A stretch of DNA of 64,000 nucleotides from Kribbella pittospori. Lineage in GTDB: Bacteria; Actinomycetota; Actinomycetes; Propionibacteriales; Kribbellaceae. The position numbers were made by a program, and so were the translations under genes. Every line of letters begins with the position of its first letter. Within the stretch, counting starts at the first letter, position 1. The stretch covers positions 620,001-684,000 of the forward strand of contig NZ_SJKB01000003.1 of assembly GCF_004331465.1 (NCBI RefSeq), read 5' to 3'. Below the pieces are notes generated by a model. That model saw only the letters and a list, made by a program, of their open reading frames with translations, was not told where the DNA came from and searched no databases. Below, one piece after another: positions 51,421 through 61,300 of the stretch.

Positions 51421-52629
51421 TCAGACCTCACGCTCGAGGGCTTCGCTCCGCCGGCGGAGGAACTGGATCTCGGGCTGGGTTCTGGCCACTTCTGCCGCGG
51501 CAGCGTAGGCGTTGGCTGCCTCCTCGTGACGGCCGAGGCGTTCCAGCATGGCGCCGCGCGAGGCGTGCAGCAGGTGGTACTCGGCGAGCTGGTCGGCGAG
51601 CTCGTCCAGCATGGTCAGGCCGGTGGCCGGCCCTTCGATCTCGGCCAGTGCGACTGCGCGATTGAGTGCGACCACCGGTGTCGGCATCACGGCCAGCAGC
51701 CGGTCGTAGAACCGAACGATCGTAGGCCAGTCGGTGTCGCGGTAGTGCGGGGCCGCGCAGTGGATGCCCTGGATCGCCGCCTGGAGCTGAAACGGTCCCG
51801 GGCGGCGACTCCGAAGGCAGACAAGGACGAGTTCGTGGCCCTCGGCAATCAGCGAGCGGTTCCAGACCGACCTGTCCTGGTACTGAAGCAGTACGACGTC
51901 GTCACCGCCACCGCGTGCCGGCATTCTCGCCTCGTTGAGCAGCATGAGGGCCAGCAGGCCGACCGCTTCCGGCTCGTCGGGCATCAGGTCCACCAGGACA
52001 CGCGCCAGCCGGATCGCCTCGGCGCGCAAGTCCCAGCGGTTCCGGATGTCATCGGCTCCGGCGTTGTAGATCAGGTACAGCACCGAGAGCACCGCGCGGA
52101 GACGGTCCGGCAGTTCGGCCTCGTCGGGGACCCGGTAAGGGATGCGCGCGGACTTGATCTTGTACTTCGCCCGTACCAGTCGCTTCGCCATGGTCTCCTC
52201 GCTGACCAGGAACGCCGAGGCCACCTCCGCGGGGGTGAGTCCGGCGATCAGGCGCAAGGTCAGTGCCACCTGGTGCTCGGTGCGGATGGCCGGGTGGCAG
52301 CAGGTGAAGATCAGTCGCAACTGGTCGTCATGCATGAGCTCTGCATCCTCGGATCTGGAGTCCTGCCGCCGGTGGTCGACCGCGACCTGCTCGGCGAGTT
52401 CGCGGCCGCGGCGGCCGCGACGTACGACGTCCACGGCTCGGTTGCGCGCGGTCGTGACGATCCAGCCGGGCGGATTGTCGGGCACACCGTCCCGCGGCCA
52501 CCGCTGGACAGCTGTCACGAAGGCATCCTGTACGGCGTCCTCGGCCAGCGAGATGTCACCGAAGAGGCGGGTCAGGGTGGCCACGGCTTGGCCGTGGGCC
52601 TCGCGGAACGCTCGCTCGACGTCGTCCAT
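51421..52629 (-). CDS. ECF42-type sigma factor with C-terminal helical-repeat domain
   Basis: The 402-residue protein has sigma regions 2 and 4 (AEDAVQDAFVTAVQRWPRDGVPDNPPGWIVTTARNRAVD; PAEVASAFLVSEETMAKRLVRAKYKI) followed by about 200 residues of helical repeats. These include YLIYNAGADD, AEAIRLARVLVDLMPDEPEAVGLLALMLL and the TPVVALNRAVALAEIEGP motif. This is the ECF42 layout, which lacks a classical anti-sigma factor. The 3'-adjacent YciI gene on the same strand is its usual partner, here 11 bp upstream in the same operon. Confidence 0.92.
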   Translation of the reverse strand: MDDVERAFREAHGQAVATLTRLFGDISLAEDAVQDAFVTAVQRWPRDGVPDNPPGWIVTTARNRAVDVVRRGRRGRELAEQVAVDHRRQDSRSEDAELMHDDQLRLIFTCCHPAIRTEHQVALTLRLIAGLTPAEVASAFLVSEETMAKRLVRAKYKIKSARIPYRVPDEAELPDRLRAVLSVLYLIYNAGADDIRNRWDLRAEAIRLARVLVDLMPDEPEAVGLLALMLLNEARMPARGGGDDVVLLQYQDRSVWNRSLIAEGHELVLVCLRSRRPGPFQLQAAIQGIHCAAPHYRDTDWPTIVRFYDRLLAVMPTPVVALNRAVALAEIEGPATGLTMLDELADQLAEYHLLHASRGAMLERLGRHEEAANAYAAAAEVARTQPEIQFLRRRSEALEREV

Positions 52630-52640
52630 CGACCGTTCCG

Positions 52641-53021
52641 TCAGTGTCCGTCCTCCAGCCGCCCGGTGGCGCGGAACGGCCGGACCTCGATCGCGTGATT
52701 GATGGCCTCGACGACCTTGGTCGCCCACTCCAGCGCCTCGTCGAGGTCCTCGGCGTCGATGATGTAGAAGCCGCCGATGTGCTCCTTGCCCTCGGCAAAG
52801 GGTCCGTCGGTGGTGACCTTGTCCAGGCCAGTGCCTCCGCGCACGACAGTGGCCGCGTCCGGGCCGTGCAGGGCGCCGCCGAACACGAACGCGCCGGCCT
52901 TGTCCATCTCTTCCTCGAGTGCGATCACCCGGCGCATGAACGCTTGCCTGTCTTCGGGCGTCGACGGCGCGCCCCCGACCTGGTTCTCCGTGTCATACAC
53001 CGACAGCAGGTAGTGACTCAT
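52641..53021 (-). CDS. YciI-family DGPF-domain protein
   Basis: The 126-residue protein has the DGPF signature (TTDGPFAEGKEHIGGFYII), a ferredoxin-like alpha/beta fold of the YCII-related family. These proteins are encoded next to ECF42 sigma factors in many actinobacteria, but their biochemical role is not settled. It precedes the sigma gene by 11 bp in one operon. Confidence 0.92.
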   Translation of the reverse strand: MSHYLLSVYDTENQVGGAPSTPEDRQAFMRRVIALEEEMDKAGAFVFGGALHGPDAATVVRGGTGLDKVTTDGPFAEGKEHIGGFYIIDAEDLDEALEWATKVVEAINHAIEVRPFRATGRLEDGH

Positions 53022-53145
53022 TGCCTACTCCTCGTCTCCGCGGGGTCGTCCCGCTCTGACCTACTGACGAACGGCAGCGCGCGGATCAGGACACCCTCGG
53101 GACAGGATCTCAGGACTGTCCCCGCTCGCGTCTAGGCTCCGAAAC

Positions 53146-53934
53146 ATGAACCGCATCGACCGCCTCTACGCGCTGGTGGAGGAGCTGCGTGCGGCCGGGC
53201 GACGCGGACGTACGGCGCGACAACTGGCTGCTCGTTTCGAGGTGAGCGTTCGCACCGTCGAGCGTGACCTGAGCGCGCTCGGGCAGGCCGGTGTTCCGCT
53301 GGCGACCAAGCAGGGCAGAGGCGGCGGGTACACACTCGACCGGTCGATGAGCCTGCCGCCGCTCAACTTCACTCCGCGCGAGGCGGCGGCCGTGGCCGTG
53401 GCGCTGAGCCGGACCGAGCACGTCCTGTTCGCCAACGATGCCCGCAGCGCGCTGCAGAAGATCGTTGCCGCGATGCCGGAGTCGGCGCTGGCGGAGGCAC
53501 GCGATACCGCGGACAAGGTGCGGCTGGTCGTGCACAAGGTGCCGGACCCGGACGCGGAGGTTGCCGAGATCATCTGGCGGGCGGTGCGCGACAACCAGGT
53601 GCTGCGCATCCACTACATCGACGTCGGCGGCGTTCGGACGGAGCGTGAGGTCGAGCCGCAGTACGTGGTGGTCGGCACCAACGGCTCCTATCTCACCGCG
53701 TGGTGCCACCTGCGAGGCGACGACCGGGTGTTCCGGATGGACCGCATCACCGCGGCCGAGCCGACGCCGCGCCTCCCGAGGCTGCGGCCTGTCGTCCCCG
53801 AGCCGATCGTCGACGGCCACGAGATCAGGCTGCCGGCGTCCGTGCTTCGTCCCGAAGATTCTCTGCCGAACTCCGACATAGGGCTGTCGCGAACGACTGC
53901 CACGGTGGGTGCAGCCCGTCGTACCGGCGGGTGA
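53146..53934 (+). CDS. WYL-domain (YafY-type) transcriptional regulator
   Basis: The 262-residue protein has an N-terminal HTH_11 winged helix (TARQLAARFEVSVRTVERDLSALGQAGVPLATKQGRGGGYTLD) and a WYL-type ligand domain (IHYIDVGGVRTEREVEPQYVVVGTNGSYLTAWCHLRGDDRVFRMDRI). The usual W-Y-L triplet is replaced by SYL. It precedes VOC and TfoX-like genes on the same strand, which it may control. Confidence 0.9.
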   Translation: MNRIDRLYALVEELRAAGRRGRTARQLAARFEVSVRTVERDLSALGQAGVPLATKQGRGGGYTLDRSMSLPPLNFTPREAAAVAVALSRTEHVLFANDARSALQKIVAAMPESALAEARDTADKVRLVVHKVPDPDAEVAEIIWRAVRDNQVLRIHYIDVGGVRTEREVEPQYVVVGTNGSYLTAWCHLRGDDRVFRMDRITAAEPTPRLPRLRPVVPEPIVDGHEIRLPASVLRPEDSLPNSDIGLSRTTATVGAARRTGG

Positions 53935-53955
53935 TCCGATCAGAAGGAGACGCAC

Positions 53956-54345
53956 ATGACCACCCCCGCTCCCGGCACCTTGGCCTGGTTCGAGGTCGCC
54001 ACCAGCGACGCCGACGCCGCGCAGAAGTTCTACGGCAGCCTCTTCGACTGGACCTTCGAGGCCAACGGCCCCGCTGCGTCCGGCGGATCGGACTACCGCA
54101 ACATCAAGGCCTCCGGCGCTGACGGTCCGATGGGCGGCATCTTCGCCACTGGCGGCCAGGTGCCCAACCATGCCGTGTTCTACATCCTCGTCGCCGACGT
54201 CGAGGGCACCTGTGCCGATGCCGAGCAACTCGGCGGATCGGTCGTCAGCAAGCACCTCGATCCCGGTCCCGGCGCGCCGAAGTTCGCTTACCTGCGCGAC
54301 CCGGCCGGGAACCAGTTCGGGGTCTTCACCCCGCCAGCGGCCTGA
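53956..54345 (+). CDS. VOC-superfamily (glyoxalase/bleomycin-resistance-like) protein
   Basis: The 129-residue protein has two beta-alpha-beta3 modules: TLAWFEVATSDADAAQKFYGSLFDWTFE and AVFYILVADVEGTCADAEQLGGSVV, ending DPAGNQFGVFTP. Functions in this superfamily range from dioxygenase to drug binding, and none can be picked here. GAAGGAG precedes the ATG. The stop overlaps the next start by one base (TGATG). Confidence 0.9.
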   Translation: MTTPAPGTLAWFEVATSDADAAQKFYGSLFDWTFEANGPAASGGSDYRNIKASGADGPMGGIFATGGQVPNHAVFYILVADVEGTCADAEQLGGSVVSKHLDPGPGAPKFAYLRDPAGNQFGVFTPPAA

Positions 54346-54731
54346 TGGCGAAACGCACCCAGGGGACGTCCCCGTCGGAGCAGTCCGGCGGGGACCCTGC
54401 GGCTCGCGACCTGTACGACGAGCTCACCGACGACCTGCTGTACGACCCCGCCATCGGCCGCGCCACGATGATGGGCTACCCCTGCGTGCGGCTGGCCGGA
54501 CGCTTCGTGGCGTCGTACGACAAAGCCGGTTCCCTCGTCGTGAAGCTGCCGCACGAGCGAGTGGTCGACCTCGTCGAGGCCGGCACCGGCGATCCGTTTG
54601 CCCCGGCCGGCAAGGTCTTCCGCGAATGGGTGTCGATCTCAACTCTCGACCCCGAGCTGTGGCGCAGCCTCCTGGCCGAGGCTGTCGACTTCGCCCGCAA
54701 GTCCCTACGCAATGAGCCGGCCGGTGGGTGA
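54345..54731 (+). CDS. TfoX/MmcQ-like small protein
   Basis: The 128-residue protein contains GRATMMGYPCVRLAGRFVASYDKAGSLVVKLPHERVVDLVEAGTGDPFAPAGKVFREWVSI, a pattern seen in TfoX N-terminal-domain and YjbR/MmcQ-like proteins. These share an alpha/beta fold and are of unclear function. It is translationally coupled to the VOC gene. Assignment to TfoX rather than YjbR is tentative. Confidence 0.7.
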   Translation: MAKRTQGTSPSEQSGGDPAARDLYDELTDDLLYDPAIGRATMMGYPCVRLAGRFVASYDKAGSLVVKLPHERVVDLVEAGTGDPFAPAGKVFREWVSISTLDPELWRSLLAEAVDFARKSLRNEPAGG

Positions 54732-54784
54732 GGACCTGGACACCACGGCGTCGATGCGTGCGAGGTCGACGGTGTGGAGCTCGG

Positions 54785-55720
54785 TCAGTCGCCGACGGCT
54801 TCGATGCCGCGTTGGACGATCTTCGGGTCGGGCTCGCCGACGATGCCGGTGTCCTTGCCCTCGTAGTCGAAACGGCTGAGGAAGGCGCGCATCGCGTTGA
54901 TGCGGGCGCGCTTCTTGTCGTTGCTCTTGATCGTGGTCCAGGGCGCCCATTCGGTGTCGGTTCGCCGGATCATCGTTTCCTTGGCGGTGGTGTAGTCGTC
55001 CCACTTGTCCAAGGACTCGAGGTCGATCGGCGACAGTTTCCACTGCCGGACCGGGTCGACCTGGCGAATGATGAACCGGGTGCGTTGCTCGGCCTGGGTG
55101 ACGGAGAACCAGAACTTGGTCAGGGAGATGCCGCTGTCGACCACCATCCGCTCGAACAGCGGTGTCTGGGCCAAGAACTGCTCGCACTCCGGCTCGGAGG
55201 CGAATCCCATCACGCGTTCGACACCGGCGCGGTTGTACCACGACCGATCGAACAGGACCATGTCGCCGGCCGAGGGCAGATGCTGGACGTAGCGCTGGTA
55301 GTACCACTGGGACTGTTCCCGGTCGCTGGGTTTGGACAGCGCGACGGTGTGGGCGTAACGGGGGTTCAGGTGCTCCATGAAGCGCTTGATCGTCCCGCCC
55401 TTGCCGGCCGCGTCGCGACCCTCGAACAGGAGCACGTGTTTGGTGCCGGTGTCGGAAGCCCAGTTCTGGAACTTGAGCAGCTCGACCTGCAGCAGATACT
55501 TCGCCTCGTCGTACTCCTCACGGGGCATTCGTTCGTCGTACGGATAGTTCTCCCGCCAGGTGTCCACGGCGCGGCCGTCCGGGTTCAGCAGCACCGGGTC
55601 GTCGTCGTGGTCGTCACCGATGTGGTGGCCGGCGATGTTCAGCCGGTCGATGTACTCGCGGACGTCGCGCAACATGCTGCCGACGGTACTCCCGAATGCA
55701 GCGCCGGTCGCGGCCTTCAC
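54785..55720 (-). CDS. ppk2: PPK2-family polyphosphate kinase, second copy
   Basis: The 311-residue protein has the PPK2 P-loop GRDAAGKGGT and lid/Walker-B segment FDRSWYNRAGVERVMGF. It is longer at both ends than the first copy, with an N-terminal HHIGDDHDDDPVLLNPDG segment typical of another PPK2 subgroup. It interconverts polyphosphate and nucleotide phosphates. GTG 55720 is used; ATG 55675 (MLRDVREY) fits relatives equally well. Confidence 0.9.
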   Translation of the reverse strand: MKAATGAAFGSTVGSMLRDVREYIDRLNIAGHHIGDDHDDDPVLLNPDGRAVDTWRENYPYDERMPREEYDEAKYLLQVELLKFQNWASDTGTKHVLLFEGRDAAGKGGTIKRFMEHLNPRYAHTVALSKPSDREQSQWYYQRYVQHLPSAGDMVLFDRSWYNRAGVERVMGFASEPECEQFLAQTPLFERMVVDSGISLTKFWFSVTQAEQRTRFIIRQVDPVRQWKLSPIDLESLDKWDDYTTAKETMIRRTDTEWAPWTTIKSNDKKRARINAMRAFLSRFDYEGKDTGIVGEPDPKIVQRGIEAVGD

Positions 55721-55796
55721 GCGAGACGCCCTTCGACGAGAGGATGGCCGGGGCGCCGGCCCGGCTGGGGCGTTCGTGATCAGAGGAGATGGCGCA

Positions 55797-57185
55797 ATGG
55801 TCGATGAGCACTACGACGCGATCGTGATAGGGACCAGCCAGGGCGGACGGTTCCTCCCCATCGAACTGGCGAAGGCGGGCCGGAAGGTGGCGCTCGTCGA
55901 GCGTGACCAGCTCGGTGGCGTCTGCGTCAACACGGGGTGCACTCCGACCAAGACGATGGTCGCCAGCGCTCGCCTGGCCTACCAGGCGCGTCGCGGCGCG
56001 GAGTACGGCGTACGTACTGGTCAGGTAGCGGTCGACCTGGCGGCGGTACGTGAGCGCAAACGGGCCATGGTCGCCGGCGCGCGGGAGAACTACGCGAGCC
56101 GGCTGGCGCAGGACGGGCTCGACCTGATCGAAGGCGAGGCCCGTTTCACCCGGCCGAGGACGGTCGAGATCGCCTTGAAGGACGGCGGGACGCGGCAGCT
56201 CAGCGCGGAGGTGATCGTCATCGACGCGGGGACCCGGCCGAAGCCGCTGGTGGTCCCCGGTGCGGACGGCATCCGGGTGCTCGATTCAACCTCGATCATG
56301 GAGCTGGACGAGGTGCCGGAGCACCTGATCGTCCTGGGCGGCGGCTACATCGGGCTGGAGTTCGGGCAGATGTTCCGCCGGTTCGGCAGCGAGGTCACCA
56401 TCTGCCAGAGCGCCGCGCGCCTGATGATGGCCGAGGACGAGGACGTCTCCGACGAGGTCGCCACGATCTTGCGCGATGACGGCATCACGGTTCTGACCTC
56501 CTCGACGCCGGTCCGGATCGAACCGGCCACCGGCGGCCGGGTGCGGGTGAGGGTCCGCACGGAGGACGGCGAGCAGCAGTTCGAAGGCTCGCATCTGCTG
56601 TCGGCCATCGGCCGCGTGCCGAACACGGGGGCGCTCACCACCGAGGCTGCCGGCATCCGTCTCGACGATCGCGGCTTCATCGGGGTCGACGAGTACCTCG
56701 AGACCAGCGTCCCCGGGGTGTACGCGATGGGCGACATCAAGGGCGGCCCGGCCTTCACCCACCTGTCCAACGACGACTACCGCATCCTGCACGCCAACCT
56801 GGTCAGGCACGAGAAGGCGAGCACGCGGGACCGGATCGTCCCGTACGCCGTCTTCATCGATCCGCAACTCGGTCGCGCCGGGATCACGGAGCGCGAGGCC
56901 AGGGTGCAAGGACGCGCGGTCCGGGTGGCGAAGCTCCCGATGAGCGCCGTGATCCGGGCCATCGAGACCGGGGAGACGCGCGGCTTCATGAAGGCCGTCG
57001 TCGACGCGGACAGCGGGCAGATCCTGGGCTGCGCCGTCATCGGCAGTGAAGGCGGCGAGATCATGACGATGATCCAGGTCGCCATGCTCGGAAAGCTCAC
57101 GTACGTTGACCTGGCCGGCGCGATCTTCACTCACCCGCTCCTCGCCGAAGGCCTCAACACCCTCTTCGCGCTCTTCGACGCCTGA
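55797..57185 (+). CDS. Mercuric-reductase-like FAD/NAD(P) disulfide oxidoreductase
   Basis: The 462-residue protein has an FAD-binding N-terminus (DAIVIGTSQGGRFLPIELAKAG), the redox-active disulfide motif GGVCVNTGCTPTK, an NAD(P)-binding GGGYIGLEFGQMFRRFG, the FAD motif GVYAMGDIKGGPAFTHL, and the dimerisation-domain HPLLAEGLN. It lacks the N-terminal heavy-metal domain and C-terminal cysteines of true MerA. It is probably a disulfide or quinone reductase. GAGGAG precedes the ATG. Confidence 0.9.
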   Translation: MVDEHYDAIVIGTSQGGRFLPIELAKAGRKVALVERDQLGGVCVNTGCTPTKTMVASARLAYQARRGAEYGVRTGQVAVDLAAVRERKRAMVAGARENYASRLAQDGLDLIEGEARFTRPRTVEIALKDGGTRQLSAEVIVIDAGTRPKPLVVPGADGIRVLDSTSIMELDEVPEHLIVLGGGYIGLEFGQMFRRFGSEVTICQSAARLMMAEDEDVSDEVATILRDDGITVLTSSTPVRIEPATGGRVRVRVRTEDGEQQFEGSHLLSAIGRVPNTGALTTEAAGIRLDDRGFIGVDEYLETSVPGVYAMGDIKGGPAFTHLSNDDYRILHANLVRHEKASTRDRIVPYAVFIDPQLGRAGITEREARVQGRAVRVAKLPMSAVIRAIETGETRGFMKAVVDADSGQILGCAVIGSEGGEIMTMIQVAMLGKLTYVDLAGAIFTHPLLAEGLNTLFALFDA

Positions 57186-57195
57186 CAGCGCAGAC

Positions 57196-58296
57196 TCAGC
57201 CCTGGAGACGGTAGAAGCGCCAGAACGGGTGCTCGATCGGGACGATCTCGAGGCTGGTGAAGCCGGCGGTTTCGGACAGGCGTTGCATCCTGGCGGGCCG
57301 GATCTCGAGCGGACCGACGACCTCGGAGCCGGTCTCGGTGCGGCCCTGCGGAATACACCAGAGGGTCCCGGCTGCGGCCATGAATCGCTCGACCTCGTCA
57401 CCCGGAGCGGTGAAGTTCTCGGCGACGTTCTCCTCCATCACGATCACCGAGCCGCCGGGGGCGAGCGAACGCCGGGCGGCCTCGAGTGCCGCCACCGGGT
57501 GTGGCAGGTCGTGCAGGCATTCGAAGAAGAACGCGACGTCGTACCCGTCGCGGGGGAGCGGCCGGGTGATGTCGGCGACCTCGAGGTCGACCCGGCCGGC
57601 CACCCCGCGATCGGCGACGTACCGGCGGCCGCGGGCGATGGACTCCTCGTCCAGGTCGTACCCGTCGACGGAGATGTGCGGGAACGCTTCCGCAAGCCGG
57701 ATCGACGCCCAGCCCACGCCCGCGCCTAGGTCTGCGACGCGTGCCGGGCGGGTGCTGTCCGCGAGGCGGGCCTGGACCTCCGGGACCTGCGGAAGCCACT
57801 CGTCGATCAACGAGTTCTCGTAGGCGGGCCGGTTGAGCGCTCCCTGTGCGGTCACGGCGTCGGCGCCGTACGACGTCAGCGGCACACCGTCCCCGCTGCG
57901 GAACGCCGCGACCAGTGACGGAAGTGCTCGGCCCATCGCCGGCGCGATATAGGCCATGCCGCCGGCATAGAACGGACTCGTCTCGTCAACCAGCGTCTCG
58001 TGCACACCGTCGCACAAACTGAACACCGCCTCTTCGCTGACAGTCAGCAGTCCCGCAACGGCTTGTTGGGCCAGCCACTCCTGCGTGTAGCGGAGATCCG
58101 CGCCGCTTCGCTCAGCCAGTACGGCGGCCGTCGCGGGCCCGTCCTTCGACAGCGAGCGGTAGAAGCCCAGCTCGACGCCGAGGTAGGCGTTGAGGAGTTC
58201 GGCAGTGGCCAGCGTCTGCAGGAAGAGGCGGCCGGACACCTCCTCGGCGGCGGATGGGGTGGGGGTTTCCTCGACCTGATCCAGCATCGTGCTCAT
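57196..58296 (-). CDS. SAM-dependent methyltransferase with N-terminal winged helix
   Basis: The 366-residue protein has an N-terminal helical/winged-helix part (GRLFLQTLATAELLNAYLGVELGFYRSL) and a class I SAM domain with VADLGAGVGWASIRLAEAFP (motif I), VDGYDLDEES and DVAFFFECLHDLPHPVAAL. This layout resembles a group of uncharacterised actinobacterial methyltransferases related to O-methyltransferases. GGGAGAAC lies before ATG 58296. Confidence 0.88.
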   Translation of the reverse strand: MSTMLDQVEETPTPSAAEEVSGRLFLQTLATAELLNAYLGVELGFYRSLSKDGPATAAVLAERSGADLRYTQEWLAQQAVAGLLTVSEEAVFSLCDGVHETLVDETSPFYAGGMAYIAPAMGRALPSLVAAFRSGDGVPLTSYGADAVTAQGALNRPAYENSLIDEWLPQVPEVQARLADSTRPARVADLGAGVGWASIRLAEAFPHISVDGYDLDEESIARGRRYVADRGVAGRVDLEVADITRPLPRDGYDVAFFFECLHDLPHPVAALEAARRSLAPGGSVIVMEENVAENFTAPGDEVERFMAAAGTLWCIPQGRTETGSEVVGPLEIRPARMQRLSETAGFTSLEIVPIEHPFWRFYRLQG

Positions 58297-58386
58297 GATG
58301 TTCTCCCTGGTGCTGCGCGGCGCCCGGTGCGCCGCCTCTACCAGGGAGGCGCCAGGTCTGCTGTGGCGATGCCACACGTCTGACGG

Positions 58387-61300
58387 CTAGCTGTGCCAGG
58401 TCGCGGTTTCCTCCGGGCGATAGACGCAGAACCGTCCGGTCGAGACGGCCAGCTCGAGGTGGCGGGCCAGGCCCGGATGGACCTCGCGGATCGCCTTGAT
58501 CGCGGTCGCGACGCGCATCGCGACGGCCTTGCGGGCCCGTTCGGCCGGGTCCCCGGTCGTGCGCGCCCGGCCACCGAGGCCGTAGGCCGCGGCCAGTTCG
58601 CGGACCAGGAAGTCCCGCTCCTCGACGAGGGTGCCGACCCGCTGAGACGTGCCGTCCCGTTCGGCCTCGACGATGTCGGACTCGAGTTCGGCCACTCGCC
58701 GCTTGTACGCGTCCTTGGCCATACCGTCGAGCACCGGGCCGGTGTCTCCGCCCGCCGCCGCTCGGGGCGGGCCGCCCGCAGCGGCAACGAGGTCGAGGAC
58801 ATGCACTGGCGTGCCGGGCTGGCCCAGGAGCACGGACAGGTCGTGCATTCCCTTGGAATCCGGGACAGTCGCCTCGCCGTCCCGCCAGCGCAGGTGCCAG
58901 GTTCGCCCGTCCTTGCGGAACACGCCCTCGATGTTCGCGGTCCGTTGTACCACTCCGCTGCTCGCGGCGAGATCCTCCTCCGCTCGGGTCAGCCATGGGA
59001 CAGCGTTGGCGCCTTGGTACGCCGAGATCGCCTTGGACAGCAGGCGTCGCGCGTCGCCCATCCTGCCGCGGTACGCCGCCAGTCGGCCGAGGAGGTGTGC
59101 GGTCACGCCCATCACTCCGCCGCCGATCCCGTCGATCACCCACAGGTCTTCGTACGGCGCCAACCGCCGAGCCACCTCGTCGGCGACCTCGGCGCGATCA
59201 AGCGCGATGGCCGCGTCGCCGGTGTGCCACATTCCTTCGAGCCACTCGCAGTCGTCGGGGATCGCATTCAGGCCGCGGCTCATCAGCCGGTCGAAGTATC
59301 GTCCTGCCCGGGAGAGGTCTCCGGCCGCGGCTAGGTAGCTGGCACACATGCCCAGAGCAACGGATGACTCGGTCACGGCCTTGACGGCCGCATCGATGTC
59401 GTCAATGAAGTTCGCTGGAAGTACGCCGGCCGTCCGGTGGGTCCACATGCGCAGGGTGAAGACCATGAGGGCGGCGTTGGCGCTGCCGGCCCGACGTCCG
59501 ATCGCCTCGGTCTCATCGGCGTAGCGGGCCGCCGTTTCGAAGTCGCCGGACATGAGTGCTCGCGCTCCACGCCACAGCGGGACGTACCAGGAGTAGAGCG
59601 GCAGCATCAGGCGGTTCGCCGTACGTGCGAAGGCATCGATCTCCGCGTCGACCTCGGGCCAGTCGCCTCGCTCCATCAGCGCCACCAGGCGGAGGCGACG
59701 GGCCAGCAACTGACACGGTGAATCGTGCCCGCGTTCGGCGACCGAGAGCATCCGGCTTGCCGCGGCGAACCGCTCGTCGAGCCGGGCCGGGCCGGCGATG
59801 GCGTCGCAGTACGCCGCGAGCGCACCCGACTCGACGCAGGGATGGCCGACTCGTTCCGCCATCGCCACGGCGGAGCGGGCCAGGTCGAGTCGCTCGCTCT
59901 CCCGGTCGGTCCCCGCATAGGCGAGCGACAGCCGGCCCATCACCGCAGCCCGCATGCCGCCGTCCCGTTCCGGCAACGACGCCAGCGCTTCCTCGAGCAG
60001 TTCTGTCTGCAGCTCGTCGTACTGCGGCACCTCGAACCCACTCAGGCCGGCGCCGAGTCCGAGCGCGGCCATCGCCAGGTGACTGGCCCGGCCGTTACGC
60101 CGCGCCAGTTCCGCGGTCTGTGCGAAGGTCTGCCGGGCGCCTTCGAGATCACCGGCGTACATCTGTGCCTCGCCCAGCTCGAGCATGACCTTCGTTCGCT
60201 CGATGTCCTTGCCCCGCAAGGCGATCCGGTACGCATCGACCGCCTGCTCGTAGCCCATCCGCTGTCCCGCCGAGCGGGCCGCTCGCAGCGCCCAGGCCGC
60301 CGCGCGTTCGGCGGCATCCGGACCGAACGCGGCGGACCAGTGCCTGGCCAGCTCACCCGCGGCCTCGTCGTCGTCTCCGGCCGTCGCTTCGAGCTGCTCG
60401 GCCAGCGCTCGATGTAGGGCGGCCCGCCGCGCAGTACCGAGCGAGGTCTCCAACACCTCCTGGACCAGCGCGTGCGCGAACCAGAGTCGATTGTCGACAG
60501 GCGGCCCGGCCAGCAAGCGGGCGGCCGCCGCCTCCTCGAGCTCATCGGCCAGGTTGCCGGCGACAGCCATGACGAGTGAAACGTCGGCACCGTTCCCGGC
60601 TACCGCCGCAACCTCCAGGATCCGCTGACAGTCCTGGCTGACGCGGGCGATCCGCCGGGCCAGCACCTCTCGCACACCATCGGGTACGCCGGTCGTCGAG
60701 GACCGAGCCGCGAGCAGCCGGGAGACCTCCCGCACGAAGAAGGGGTTGCCGCCGGTGCGACTGTGCACCATGGTCGCCAACTCGTCGGCGGGGGTGTCGC
60801 CGAGAACCCGCGTCACCAACTCCGCCACCTCGTCGATCCCGAGACCGTCGAGCCGGATCCGCGGTACTGCGGTGGGCAGATCATGGACAACCGCCCGCAC
60901 ATCCTCGCCGGTCTTCGGCGGCTCGTCACGGTAGGTGGCGACGAGCAGCACACGAAGACCCGGGAGCGCGTCGACGACTTGACGGAGCAGCAGCAACGAA
61001 GCGCTGTCGGCCCACTGCAGGTCTTCGAGGATGAGAACGACCGGACCGTCGCCAGAGACCTTCTGCAACGTGTCGATCACCGAAACGAACAGCCTGGCCC
61101 GGACACCGGCGTCGCCGCGCAGCACTCCCAGTCCGTCCGCGCCGTGACCGGCAGGCCCGTCGCCGGCGAGCCGATGCTCTGGCGCCAGCTCACGAAGAAT
61201 GGTTCGCCACGGCCAGAACGGCGGCATGCCGGCGGCCGAACACCAGCCCCAGGCAACGGTGACACCCAACTCAAGCGCACGATCAGCAAGCGCCTCGGCA